From Prinia subflava (taxonomy: Eukaryota; Chordata; Aves; Passeriformes; Cisticolidae): a stretch of DNA of 64,000 nt. Below are positions 13,321 through 25,354 of the stretch, piece by piece; position 1 is the stretch's first letter, and each line of letters opens with the position of its first letter. The position numbers were made by a program, and so were the translations under genes. The notes beneath the pieces were generated by a model that saw only the letters and a list, made by a program, of their open reading frames with translations, had not been told where the DNA came from and made no database searches. The stretch is from contig NC_086283.1 in the NCBI RefSeq assembly GCF_021018805.1, forward strand, positions 8,135,162-8,199,161, in the 5' to 3' direction.

Positions 13321-13852
13321 CCCAAACCCCTATCTTACACTGAATCTAAGAATATTTTTTCTTTATGTGATCAGATTTTACGTCTTTTTTGAATTAAAAA
13401 ATGGCACCTCTACCTTAAGTTAATTAAGAAAGTGGCATTTTTAGGCTCCTTAGTTTGAACAAAAGATTTAGAAATACTGGGGGGTTTTAGTATTGTTGGC
13501 ATACAGTTAAACAGGATAGAAAAATATTTTTAATTGTCTCACTGCTACTATTCAAACAGAGCTTTATTTTTTGAAAGCTTCTCTTTGCAAGTAACAATGA
13601 TTTCCCTCAAAGCTGTAAGATTTAATTACAATGCACCAGGGCTTGTCATACACTTAAAAGGAAAGCCAACTTTGTCTTCAATTCACAACTTCTATATAAG
13701 TTTTTAAGTTCTTTGGTCTGAATGAGGTTTAACAAAGCAAAGTATTATGCTGCTGTCTGGGCCCCTAGAACAGCATCTAGCCATGAAGTGGGATCTATTT
13801 GTCCAAGGATCTGTTAAAGCCTTTTGGTGGGTATTTTCTCAGGGAGGTTGTG

Positions 13853-13912
13853 TTTTGGGGTTTTTTTTTGTTTGCTTTTAGGTTTTGTTTTTGGTTTTTT
13901 TTTTCATTTTTT
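13853..13912. repeat. T/G-rich low-complexity tract
   Basis: Long T runs broken by G or GG on the plus strand, similar in composition to the tracts at 1199 and 54671. Confidence 0.93.
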
Positions 13913-15938
13913 TAAATGCACTGCTTTTGCAGGAAGGTCACAAATTGCTAAAATAAGCATAATAGAATTTAAATAACTGTACCTGTTTGCTGAAGATATA
14001 ATTACTATGAAAGTACTGGCTTATTAAGTGCATCGTTTTCAGATAGTTACTGTGGCAGAATCCAATCAATAGGAAACAGATTTTGGTAAGCACAAAGCAA
14101 ACATATCTGTAGGCAAGCCCCTGCAGGAAAAGATCCCCTCAAATCAGCATTTTCTGCATGCAAGATAAGCTTATAATGCTTCAGCACAGCACCTTTCAAA
14201 ATGCAGAGTCTGATAAACCAATACATAACAAACTTTGCAAGGTGAAAGCAAGCACTCAGGAACACACTGTGAAAACAAATCCTTCCCACAAGGTATTCCA
14301 GACTGGAGGGGTAAGTGGGTGGGTGAGTTCAAGGGACTAGTTTTAACAGGTTATGTCAACAGCAGCAGAACATACACATGAAATAAAAAACTGAGCTTGT
14401 CCCTGACTACTGGGAAGCAATGCAGGGAAAAAGTGTGACAAAGAACAGCCAGTTAAAAGTCATAGTTCTTAAAAAAAATCATAGTTCTGGAATTTCGTAT
14501 GTATTAACATACTAATTTTACATACTAATTTAATGTACTAATTTTTGAGTACAGAATGAATATGCTTTGAGTGACTAACTTAGAAAAAACGGACTTTTAA
14601 ATCTGTTACTTCAAAAAAGGTATGAATTATGTGTAGTATTTTTTTTTAAGTGCCACCCTGCAGGCAGGAGACAGTGGCCTGTTTTCTCACCTGCAGGAAA
14701 AATGAACTCTGCTCTCCCATTCATTCCCAAGGCTTTCCAAGTGTCACAAGGAGCTCCTGAGGCACTAGAGTAGCCTGCGTGGGGGGACCACTGCCCGGGC
14801 AGTGAAGACAGCACTTCCACTGAGCCAGCCAAACAGCCTGGAAAAGGTGCCAGGTCACCTGCTGCAGTGCCAAATGACGGCCCCTGGCCATCAAGGCCAG
14901 GCAGCTCTGACAGGGTGGTGCATGAGGAAAATGGCTCTCAGTGCCCTCACCCTCCCTCATCTTAACCTGCACCACTGTCCCGCCTCAGAGAGGTTCTTTC
15001 CTTCCCCAGGCTGCCATCCCTCACATAATGTGAGCTTTGTGCACTTCAAAGGCTGCTCCTTGGGGATGCAGTAATCCCATCATTACTGGGAGCCAGGGAT
15101 GTGTGTCTAATTCCCAGCACTGTGGGGCAGGCACTGCTGGGGGAAGGGCAGGCAGGCCAGGGCAGCAACCTCTCAGTGCCACACCACAACCAACAGGGGA
15201 CAAAATACACCCCACCTCCTGGGACTGCAGAGGTGGGAGACAGGGAATGGGTGCTCCTGGTGCTGACACCAGTCTCCCACCCAGCAAGTAGCTACTACAC
15301 ACTCCCCTCAAATGTTTGGTGTAATGTCGCTTTTTATCATCCCAAATAATCCCATTTTCGGAAGTTCTGTGTTCCAGCATTTAACTTGTCTGCCTTCCAG
15401 TTACTTCCATTTTTCCTATATACAGATTGATTTTATTGAATTCTACTCCACGCTACAGCAATCTGAGAGGTTAAACTAGAACATTGTACCTGGCAGCAAA
15501 ACAAAGACTATTTCCAGTACTTTCTATAATTTTGCCAGCGACAGGGAAATAATTATGTATACACGGTAGTTTGAAAAATAAGCTTTGCTTTACCATAAAT
15601 AAAAGTTGTTCTCTAGTCCACATTTTTTTCAGATTCCTTTAAGACAAACTTCTGCTGACTACTTTTACTACTTTACTGCTGCAAACTTTTACTACTTCTT
15701 CAGAGACATTCCTATTTTAAAGATGTCAGCTGTGATAAAGTGTAAATTTTCAATTGCTCTTTCACATTGGGAATCCTCAATTTTGCTTGCTATACACAGA
15801 AGAGGCATCAGTGTGAAATATATCCTGGAATTTAAGGGAAGAGAAGCCATGTAATTTGTCCCCATGCAGGAACGGTCATCAGCCTCAAGCCTGGGAGGTT
15901 CTTCAACTGCAGGATGTGACTGTACACAGATCACTTAC

Positions 15939-16037
15939 CTGATGCATCTCTCACTGGTTCCCAGTGCAAGTCATCATCTTTGTCCTTGATCCATCCACAG
16001 AGTCCACTGTCAAAATCACAGCTATGCACCAGCACAC
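15939..16037 (-). CDS. NPNT: NPNT exon 11: start of the MAM domain
   Basis: 99 nt, residues 436-468 in the 585-residue model plus one base, phase 1 at both ends. The acceptor is CTCTGCCAG|GTGTGC and the donor ATCAG|GTAAG. It encodes VLVHSCDFDSGLCGWIKDKD then DDLHWEPVRDAS, matching mammalian VLVHSCNFDHGLCGWIREKD. C-D/N-F-D-x-G-L-C-G-W is the standard opening of a MAM domain, with the first two of its conserved cysteines. MAM domains mediate adhesion and assembly in extracellular matrix and membrane proteins; in nephronectin the domain anchors the protein in basement membranes. Confidence 0.96.
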
Positions 16038-16415
16038 CTGGCAGAGCAGAGCATGAGGTCACAGAAAAACCCAGAAGTGATTCAGACTGTTTTGGTTTTC
16101 AATTTCCTGTGTGGCTGACACTAGCAAGTATGAAAATTAAATGTAGAAGAAGAAGCCCTAGGAAAAGAATCTGCAAAAATACTAAAACAATAAAAAGGAC
16201 CCTTGTATTATTAACAATTCATGCTATTTTTGTGCTAAATATTTTAGGCAATAAAAGTGTTAAGGTTCACACAGGCAAAGGATTGGTTTTACATGGTTTT
16301 ATAAAGAATAGTTAAAAAAGGCATAAGAGGTAGGAGTCCTAAAAAACTGATAAACCCCCAAGAAATCTCAAAAACTCCTAAACCCTAGGTCCTGAATAGG
16401 AGACATGGTCTTTAC
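16038..16415 (-). other. NPNT: NPNT intron 10
   Basis: 378 bp between the LFEILEIER exon and the first MAM exon. Donor GTAAAG, acceptor CTCTGCCAG. Nothing else recognised. Confidence 0.9.
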
Positions 16416-16511
16416 CTGAGTCATCGTTTGCTTCAAATTCATCAGCTGTAATCCCTCTTTCAATTTCAAGTATTTCAAACAGATTATTGCTCACTCCAGG
16501 CTGGCGTGGAA
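16416..16511 (-). CDS. NPNT: NPNT exon 10: post-RGD segment with LFEILEIER motif
   Basis: 96 nt, residues 404-435 in the 585-residue model plus one base, phase 1 at both ends. The acceptor is TTCTCACAG|TTCCAC and the donor CTCAG|GTAAA. It encodes IPRQPGVSNNLFEILEIERG then ITADEFEANDDS. Mammals have IPRQPSNDLFEIFEIERG and a similar acidic tail. LFEIFEIER is known as an auxiliary motif that greatly raises integrin alpha8-beta1 affinity. Here it is LFEILEIER at 16456-16482, one Phe-to-Leu change, and two extra residues precede it (GVSNN for SND). The segment is 8.4 kb from exon 9 and was found by searching this interval. Confidence 0.94.
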
Positions 16512-19500
16512 CTGTGAGAAGAAATGAACGAGATAAGGAAGTAGGTCACTAACTAGTTTTATCTCTAACTAAAACCAGCAGAGCAGCTCTGAGCATTGTG
16601 CTTTTCCTGGAGATTTCAATATATTTAATTACATTCAACATGAAGACTCATAAACTTTATGCCTACGTGATTTATGATTTGTGTAGTAACATTTACCTAA
16701 GCACTGTAAAAGGGGATTCTAAATCTCCTAAAGGCCCTTTGAATGAAAGCTCCTTTTTAACCAGGGGGAAAGCTTTAACCTTGAAGCACACTATTCCTCT
16801 CCAAATGCATTTTCAGAGATAGTGGTTTCTCAATAAAGCCACATGAAAGTCCTCACTCAATCCTTCCACAGACGTTTATAGCAGAACCTCGCCAGGAGGC
16901 AGCAGCACTTGGAAGAGGCCCCATGTGCACTTAACCTTTGAAATACAGCTGAAGGTACATCCATCTATCTGCAAAGGATTAGAGCTCCCAAAACAATTAT
17001 CAGGATTGTACTGGGAGTTGAGAAGGAGGAGCTCTAGTGGAAGCTGGAATTCAACTGTAATTATACTTTTTGCTTTGCAGCACAGCCTGCCCTTCAGCTG
17101 CTGCTCGCAGCTGCAAGGAGAAGGAACAGCTCTTGGTGATTAAAAAGCCCAGAGGTTATTAAACATTCAGCATCCAGGACAACCTGAAATTTATGAGGTC
17201 TTTGTGGGAGTGACGGCTGCCAAAGTCAGGTGGCTACAAAGATTTCCACGTATTTCTGAAGACGCTGTGCCAGTCTGTGTAAGTTTCACATAGATTTCTT
17301 GCCTGTGGATAGCTGAATAGAGCTGTCTTGTAAAATTCCTTTTAGAGCCATGTCTAATGCATCATTCATAACAGTAGTAATGTGCTTCAGACATGTCCTC
17401 AGATTTCATAGGCACCTCTGACACCTAGATATTTGTAAGGGTCTTATCTATTAAAAACTTAACATATTTTCCATTTGCAGTGCTAAAATAACTATTAATG
17501 TCTCTATAGAACGAGTGAGAATGAGAAATATGAAGATAACTGAAAGGATTATTGTTTTCAGAAAATCAAATCAAAGGTTAAGAAGAAACTTCTTTTGCAT
17601 TAGGTCAACATGAAAATAGCACAGCTGCAAGAGCTCCTTTAAAGACAGAGGACAGAGAAGAAAAAAAAGTTGAAATTAGGACAAAATAAGAAAACTTTAA
17701 TGTATTTTTAAAATACTATTCTAGGATAGAGGTCTTAAATAAAAATTTTATACAACAAAAACAAGTAGTTAAAAAGCTTACAATTTGTAGGAAACCAATG
17801 AACCCCTAAATATAAGTCATTATTTAAATCATTATGTGTTCCCTCTTTTGTTTTCTTTTTAATCCTTTGCAGATTTTAGATTAAGTCTATTTGCTGTCTA
17901 AGATATTAATGCTCAAAATAGCTTCAGACTTCAGGCTGACTTGGGTATTAGAGGACTGTTAGTTTTTAAAGATACCTTGACCATAAATAGCATTTTCACT
18001 GCTTCATTTCACCTGGGCTATTTTGCTTACATTATTAAAAACTTTGAGATTTAACAAGAAAGGAACCTTACAAATGTGCACAGTCCACACCACCTAGGCC
18101 AACAATTGTCTTGCAGTTCATCTACACAAAAAAATTATATCCAGGCATATAAACCTGAATTCACCCTGAATTACGTAGGTGGGGCAGTTGAACAAGCATA
18201 TCTATGCTGCACACCCAGGGAGCACCACCTTGCCTTTCCTCACCTCAGACTGTGCCAAGGGAAGAAGACACTTTGTTTTCTGTGCCATGGAGAACAAGTC
18301 AGAAGTTTGCTTCAGGAGTGCTGAGCACAGCACAGCAAGCACCAAAGGCTCAGACCACAGGTTCACAGGCAGGTAATTGTAAGGTTCTAAATAAGCACTG
18401 TGGCAAAGAGCATGAAGGGAATCCTCTACTATGCCCTAAGGTTTGTAGGATACTCAGGGGTCACAGTTTTAATGTCCTGTGCACCCTCTTCCCATCTGTC
18501 ATAGTCTTTGTTTATGGGAAATACTGCAAAAAATATTAGGAACTTATCTTGTAAACTACTTCAGTTTACTCCTTCAAGCACCATTTCTAACGCACTAATG
18601 TTTTCTACAAACCTGAGTTACATCTGTGCACACATACAAGAATTCTCCAAATTCAAGTTGATACATCTACCTGTAATTAAAGCTCTGCAGAAGTACTTTT
18701 TTAAAAAATTCCCTGAGAATCCTTTCCAAACACTTCATGAACTTCTGGAAGAATGTGTGCAATGCTTTAATACAGTCACTTCAGTGCTTGGACCTAATTA
18801 CAGGAATGCACGCTCAATTTGAAACAAGAGTTTCCATAAGAGATGCAGGACTCTGCATATGACCCACATGCACACTTCTTTTTGCCACGACAACCAAGAT
18901 GTTGAGTGGTGATCGTGAGAGAAAGTATTTGGTACAACTATTTTCTGCAAGCTTTCCAAGCCCTTTCTGTGTATTTTATAGTGTATCAGTGTGCTTTTCA
19001 CTTAACTTCAATGGTTTGATAAAGCTTGTTAAATAGAAACTTGGCTTCTTTTACTTGGGAGAGTTTTATAAGCTTTGAGTGAGCCAATACATCAACACTT
19101 CCATATTCTCAAAGTTCACAAGCTAACTTCTTAACAGATGCACAAATCTGTGGGGAAATATTAAACAGCTGTGATTATTAAATATTGAATAAGAGTGATT
19201 TCTATTCGGATTTTTTAACCTTTGGGAAAACAATAGAGCTTTTTTTTTATTTACTTGCTAATTGCTTAGATTGAGAGTATAAGAAAGTACATGTACATAT
19301 ATCAGCTTGTTTGCAATAAACTGAATAATTGCTGTTTTGGTGTTACAAAACCAAAACATGGGGTGCAACTTCATGTTACTAGTAATTGTTATTACCATTA
19401 ATAATGTCGTTCTCTGGTTTACAGAAAAAAATGGTTTTGCACTGTAAGTACAATTCCACTCCACACAGTAATCATGACTGAGTTTCCCATTCACTAAAAT

Positions 19501-22500
19501 CAACAATAAAAAAGAACAAAGATTTTTTCACTGAATAGTTACGACTGAAAGCTGTTAAATCCCACTCGCAAAAAATTCCCACAAGTGATGAGATCTCACA
19601 CACAACTAGAAGAAAACAGCTAAACAGCAAGGGTAGTCCAGAGGTCAGTCAGACTGAGAAAACAAGAATAAGTCCTGTTTTCCTCCAGGGAAGATTTTGA
19701 TATATGCTGGGCTAAAAAGAAGGGGCAACAGCGAGGTACATTTCACCCTTCTGTTCAGACACCCCCAGTGCTCAGGATATGTTTCTTAAAACTCTACAGA
19801 TTCAAATTCTGCAGTAAAAATTATTTCAGGAAGTGCTTTCATGGACTGTGCCATCCTCTCCAGTACTATTTACATATGAGGGGAGACACAAGTGTCAGCA
19901 TGCCACCACTCAGAAGTCCAATCTTGCATTTCTTGGGCAGTTACAAGGCTCATTAAGTTTTACTGAAATCAAGCACCTTGGTATTTATCTTTGCAGGTTT
20001 TCTGCAAAGTGACCTGCCTGCTTTTGTATCCCTTCAGGAAGTGCAGAGTGCCAACTGAGTTTCAGGGAAACACAGCTAAAACAAGGAGTGTACAGAAGCT
20101 CGCATATCAGATGTGGGGACAAAACCTGCTGGAAGATTGATTGAGGGTGAGACTTGTAAGACTCTTAGGTTTCATGACTGAACTCCAGGGTACCAACAGG
20201 AACAAAGCACCTATCGTAAATGCTTAAATATAGATTTTAAATTTTTAAAGGTGCCAGAACAATGAGGACAAAAGAAATGCTGTTGTAAAATAATGCTACT
20301 CTAATGATATCATGGAATAACAAACCCTCTGTCTCTGGCTTTTATTATTCCCCTTTTTTCAACAGCTTCAAGGATCACAAAACTGCACTTACAGCACTAG
20401 GGACTTCGCAGTCACTGAAAGGAAAGAAAGAATGCAGTTTTAATCCAATCTTTAAATTTTTAATAGCTGTTACGAGAAACATTTCCTAACTCAAATCTTT
20501 TCAACTCTACTAAGGGCTAAGAAGGAAAACTGCTGAACTGTCTTTTAATACAGATAATGGGGATTGTTCTTGCTATGCTGATATCTAGTATTATGCTTTA
20601 AGTTTAGGCTTTTAGTGCTTATCAGCCAGATCCCAATGACAGCAGAAATTCACCGTCTTATTGAGAAGTTTGCTCTATTTGTTAGATACTTATAACTAGA
20701 CAAGATTCCTCTGTACTTGACTGTAGCTTGTATCAGTCCTGAAATAGTTAAATATTAAGCTATCACTGCATTCCTGTCTCATTGCCATTCCCCCCATATC
20801 CATATCAGGAGATTATCCTTGGTGCCAGATTCCACTGTCTGCATCTGAGTAAGTGGTTCAAAGGCCAAGTGTAGGAATTTCATGTTAAAAAATACAAATT
20901 TTTTGTTCTCTAAAAAAGCAGCTCCCCACAGTCACTGCAGACTTTTTTAGAAAAGGGGTAAAGCATCTAAAGAACAGCAACAACCCAATGCCTTTCGAAA
21001 ATTGCAATGGCATTTAAATAACATTATCAGCATTTTTATCATTTGTGCTCTTTGTCGCTGCTGAACAGAGCAATTTCTCTGGTCCTCAGCTCATTTCAAG
21101 TTGAGCAGCACATTCAGGAGAGCCCTAAAGTGAAATCCCATGTCAAGTTTACTTAGCATGTGGAACAGCAGGTCAAATAACAACAAAGGGAGCAAACAGG
21201 GAGCAATGATTCACCAAGGGTACCCCAGGAAAAGGTCAACTAAGAAAAAACTACAATTTGAGAGATGCTTGCAGAAAAAAGTACATTTCCCCTAGCATGT
21301 CTCCTCTCCTGATGTGGACCAATCCAGGATTTGGTCTAGGACGCCTGTGCAGCAGCCAATGGCCCCTTTGCCATGGATTGCCTGACAGAAGTACCACCTA
21401 TTCCATGGCAGAAAAAACCAGTGCTGCTTCCTCCAAGCCTGGCTGAGGCTGCAGAACCCCACGGGGAAAAAAAGAAAGGGAAATGTCCATGCATCACAAG
21501 ATAACCTAGCTGAAAACACAACTCTGAGGTCTTTAGCAGATGCTAATGGCTGGGAGCACAGAACTGCCAGTGGTTACTGAGTACAGTGCTCTCTATGCTG
21601 GGTTTTGCCCATCTCTGTGTGATAAACCCGTACATTTTGTGGCTCTTTGGAATACAACAACCCTTGGAGACACAGGAAGAAACAGCCACCTAAGATGACA
21701 CAAATTCTTTTGAAGATTTATAAAACTGAAGTTAAATCCTACTCCAATCCTACTGAATGGATCTAACATCAATTTTATCCTCTATTTTCCAAGAAAATAA
21801 GAGTTCCAAGACTACTAATTTCTGCCTGTATTCTCTAGAGGGAAACAAAGAAAGGCAGCAAGAGCAAGACTTTTTCTTCTCTTTCCAGACAGGCATATGG
21901 GGACCACAGTGCAAATTAATTTTTGAGAACTGGCTTCTTTGCTGCCTCAACTGGAGACACAGTTGATGTGGGGAAATAAACCTAAAGAAGCTCAGTATAG
22001 GCAAAACAAAATCAGCTTACATCCACAACCCAGGAATATTGCAAAGATGTCTGATGTAGGTGAGAATGAAATAGAAACAGCTTTAAAGAAGCTGAAGGAA
22101 ATAGTTCAAAACTCCCCTTACCTGAGGAAACACAGAGGCAAGAGAAAAATCCACAAATGTTTTTGGAGGTGGGGAGGGTTTGGCACATCCCCACAGCAGC
22201 TAAGAAGGAAGTCGAAGGTTATATAAATGTTACTAGTTATTCCAGTTTGACATCCTGTATTGTCTTAACACCACGGTTGTTAACACTGTGCCTGGCTGTG
22301 AGGAATGATTTTGGAGAGGCACTGGCTTACCCTCAGTGGGAGTGCTGCTGCCCTGAGCTTGCAGTGCCTCACAGAGCCAGACACTGTTCTCCCACATGCC
22401 CAGAACAGGGGCAGGAGTGGCCAGCAGGAACCTGAAGCTCAACACCCCATCTGTAAGCTAACGTGAAAGGTGTTTCAGCTAACGCACCTCACCTCGCATT

Positions 22501-24898
22501 TACTGTGGGCCAAGAGCACTCATGCAGCCGGGTCTGCAGCCCAGCTAACGCCCAGAAATGCAGCACCTGGCATAATGCTCCCATGCTGCTGAGCCCCCGC
22601 TGTGATGGCACCTGGGGATGTTCAAGTGTCTCTGTGCCATCCTTACAAGTGCAGTACTGAGGAGAGGCAGTCCCACACTCTGTGCATCCTGCTGTGGTAA
22701 TGTATGTGGGCTATAACTTTTCTACCTGCTGTTCTAGATGTCCCAAATGAGGAAATGTAACTTCTGCTCTTCCCCACAAACTCCTGCAGCAACAGGATTC
22801 AACAGGTGAAGAAACACCTTATTCTTCCTTTGAGAAAGTAGCATATTCTTCTGAAATGGAACTGTTTTGCACTCGACTGTAGCTTTTAAATCCTTGAAAA
22901 ATGCTTTTTGTGCACTCCTAACACAAATGCTTCTAGACAGAAAGTAAGAGAGGACTCCAGTGACCACTATCTAGATGATACTTCCAAAATGTCCAGAAGA
23001 AAAAAAGAGAAAAATAGAGCAGAAAGCAGAGTGGAAAGGAGAGAAAAAGATGAGAGAGGAGGAAAACAGACATGAGATCATTAAAAATCACACTACTAGT
23101 ATCATCTGGAGCACAAGCGGAGTATATTTCAGGCACACAGTTACGTCACACACACATGTGTATCAAGTATGTCTCTTGCAGGGAATCAAAAAAGAAATTA
23201 TATGGGATTGAAGAGAGACATCTGTTGACTTGATCTGAGGACTATGTCTTTTTGTTACCTGCTGAGACCAGGAACAGCTGGTGCTTAACCCATTTCAGTC
23301 CTACTGTGCACTGAAGCCTTTGAAGCTATGCATGTATATCACAAACCTCAGAGTGTGGTGGCTGACCTAAACCAATAGTTGATAAACACTTTGCAAAGGC
23401 CCTGTGTTTGTTATCTGTGCCATAATGTAAGCTGCAGTCAGACTAAACCAAACTTAAAAGGCTTTTACTTTTCCTATTTTCCAAACTCCTGTATCCAAAG
23501 CACATGTATCGAAAGCATTAGAAGCATTAGCTTCAAAACCCCTCTGGGGACAATACACAAAGACCAACTGTAAATAATAAGCTTTACACAGAGGATTCTT
23601 ATGACTTCATGAAAATAGCTGAAAACTATTCCTCTGCTTTAGTATTCCAGAGAACACTTGCAACATGAGACAGACACCTGGGAAGCACAATGCTGAAGTC
23701 TACAGTAATTTCCACAAATCTGTATTTTTAACTGTGGGTTCCCATTAGATTAAGCTTCATAAATCTTTATTGTATTTCCTTTTAGAAATATCACTTAAAC
23801 ATATCTCTGTATTTTTAACTGAGTATGAAACCAGAAGTAGATTCTACTAAGCAGTACCAGGATTTGTCTTCTAACTTTTGTCAGCTTCACTCTCCATTTT
23901 CTAACAGTCTACAAAAGATAAAATGTCATAGGGAAAACTCTTTTACCAGGAATAAAATATTGCACTGAGTAATGATCTAGAACAACAAAGCCCAAGAAAT
24001 CACCACACAGATGCCAAAGCAACCACAAAAAACACTCCCACATTGCTTGTGCACCTGCTCTGAGACAGCAAACTTTTCCTCCTACTACCCTGCTTCAGTA
24101 GCTTTATTCTACAAGCTGAAGAGCTGATCCAACATACCCTCCCTGTCTCTAAAATTAGCCGCAGAACTAAAGATGAAATCGGGTGTTGAGTATTTCTTGG
24201 CAGATATGCACAGCTCTGTAAGTGCCAGTAATGTCTCCTGTGGTATGCACTAAAGCTGGCACAATGGTGCTGCAAATTTCAGAGGAGCTCTTAAAGTTAC
24301 ATGTGCTCATGCTATCAGAATCTTTACTATCTTCAGCTTGTCATGTATCCCCTTCCACAGACATGGTCCATAAAATTACCCTTTATGCTATTTTTATACA
24401 TTTTTAGTCACGAACATCTGAGACTATTTGAACCCATGCAAAAAAGGTCATAGAGAAGTCTTAAGGTAATCAAGCATGATCCATTTCTTTACCATTCTTA
24501 AAGGTATGGTAATACTTTGTTTAGGAGGGACTCTCAACTCTCTGAATTTAATTCCACTGACTATTTTATGAGCTATGTTGCACTTCAATACTTTTCAATA
24601 AAACATCTTTCATTTTCCTAAAACCTTCATCTGAAGGCATAATTAAGTACTTCTACAGGACAATATACTGAGTAATTTCAGGGGAAAAAAGAAACACTTT
24701 TTTGATTAATTGATTCAGAACTTCCATCCCAAACTTTGTTAGGTAATAAAATCACCTACTTGTGCAGCTTTACCATACAACCTTTCTCAGTTTCATGTCT
24801 CTGTTCTCAATGGTACAGTGTTCCAGAAAACCCAAACAGTATAGTGCATGCTTTCATTTACAGCTTTGATAAACCAAGACATATAGAAGATTACTTAC
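16512..24898 (-). other. NPNT: NPNT intron 9
   Basis: 8,387 bp between the RGD exon and the LFEILEIER exon. Donor GTAAGT, acceptor TTCTCACAG. No further coding exon, RNA gene or identifiable transposable element was found. Open frames on both strands (up to 111 codons) have no recognisable domain. Confidence 0.85.
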
Positions 24899-25264
24899 TG
24901 AACACATCTCCTCGGGGTTTCTGAGGATCTGGCTGGATCCTGTTGTCATCTGTAACTCCTTGGGAAGATGTAGTTTCAATGGGAACATGTGATGGCTCTT
25001 CAGTTGTTACCAGAGGAGTTCTTTGTGGTGGTAGTGTAGCTCTTTCTGTTGTAGGCTGAGGCATTGTTGGAGGTGGAGGCTTCATCATCGGTGTCGTGAC
25101 TGGCCTTGTCACTAGCACATATCTCGTGGTTGGCTTGGGTGTCAGTCGAGTTGTTCTAGGTGCGGGCTGAGTTGGCACAGGCGCCGGACGAGTTGTCGGC
25201 ACAGGCGCCGGACGAGTTGTCGGCACAGGCGCCGGACGAGTTGTTGGCCTGGTCACTGGCCTTT
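24899..25264 (-). CDS. NPNT: NPNT exon 9: Thr/Pro-rich linker with RGD integrin-binding site
   Basis: 366 nt (122 codons), phase 1 at both ends. The acceptor is CTTGTGTTGCAG|AAAGG and the donor TTCA|GTAAGTAA. It begins with three tandem TTRPAPVP units and continues with Thr/Pro-rich sequence (PTTRYVLVTRPVTTP, KPPPPTMPQPTTE), likely extended and heavily O-glycosylated by inference from composition. It ends in DNRIQPDPQKPRGDVF, nearly identical to mammalian DNRVQTDPQKPRGDVF. The RGD codons are at 24906-24914. RGD is the known integrin alpha8-beta1 recognition site of nephronectin. The linker is poorly conserved in detail but similar in length and composition to the mammalian one. Confidence 0.94.
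24906..24914 (-). other. NPNT: RGD codons (integrin alpha8-beta1 binding site)
   Basis: CGA GGA GAT on the minus strand, in the context PQKPRGDVF. This is the established cell-attachment triplet of nephronectin. It sits seven bases before the exon 9 donor, so exon 9 carries the RGD and exon 10 carries the downstream enhancer motif. Confidence 0.95.
25173..25244 (-). repeat. NPNT: 24-bp coding minisatellite, three units, in the NPNT linker
   Basis: Three tandem 24-bp units at 25221-25244, 25197-25220 and 25173-25196, each encoding TTRPAPVP. The units differ only in the last base of the third one (CCA for CCG). They are GC- and CpG-rich compared with the surrounding gene. The near-perfect identity implies recent expansion by slippage or unequal exchange. 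The unit length is a multiple of three, so copy-number change would alter linker length without shifting the frame. Confidence 0.95.
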
Positions 25265-25354
25265 CTGCAACACAAGCAGGTCTGATGTATCAACAGACCA
25301 CTGTTGTGGTCAGTTGACAATCTGACGACATCACGTCAGCATCAACAATCCTAC
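25265..25354 (-). other. NPNT: 90-bp candidate exitron / mini-intron containing TGA
   Basis: A stretch of exactly 30 codons bounded on the transcript strand by GTAGGA and TTGTGTTGCAG, so it could be spliced out in frame. Read through in the NPNT frame it still resembles linker sequence: SRIVDADV at its start against mouse NRIPDAGS, and YIRPACVAERP at its end against YIPPVITNRP. It contains an in-frame TGA at 25290-25292. It is either a small intron formed from former exon sequence, or the dead 5' part of an exon now entered at 25264. Confidence 0.6.

Larger units (their letters stand above)
12393..15938 (-). other. NPNT: NPNT intron 11
   Basis: 3,546 bp inside the MAM-coding part. It holds an A-rich tract at 13295-13320, a T/G-rich tract at 13853-13912 and small CATACTAATTT repeats at about 14505-14545. 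Open frames near 14721-15380 lie in a locally more GC-rich stretch and look spurious. Confidence 0.88.

Noticed and set aside
25290..25292. TGA in the NPNT linker as a selenocysteine codon
   Set aside because: Nephronectin is not a known selenoprotein, the residue lies in a poorly conserved linker, and no SECIS element could be identified in the 3' UTR by eye.
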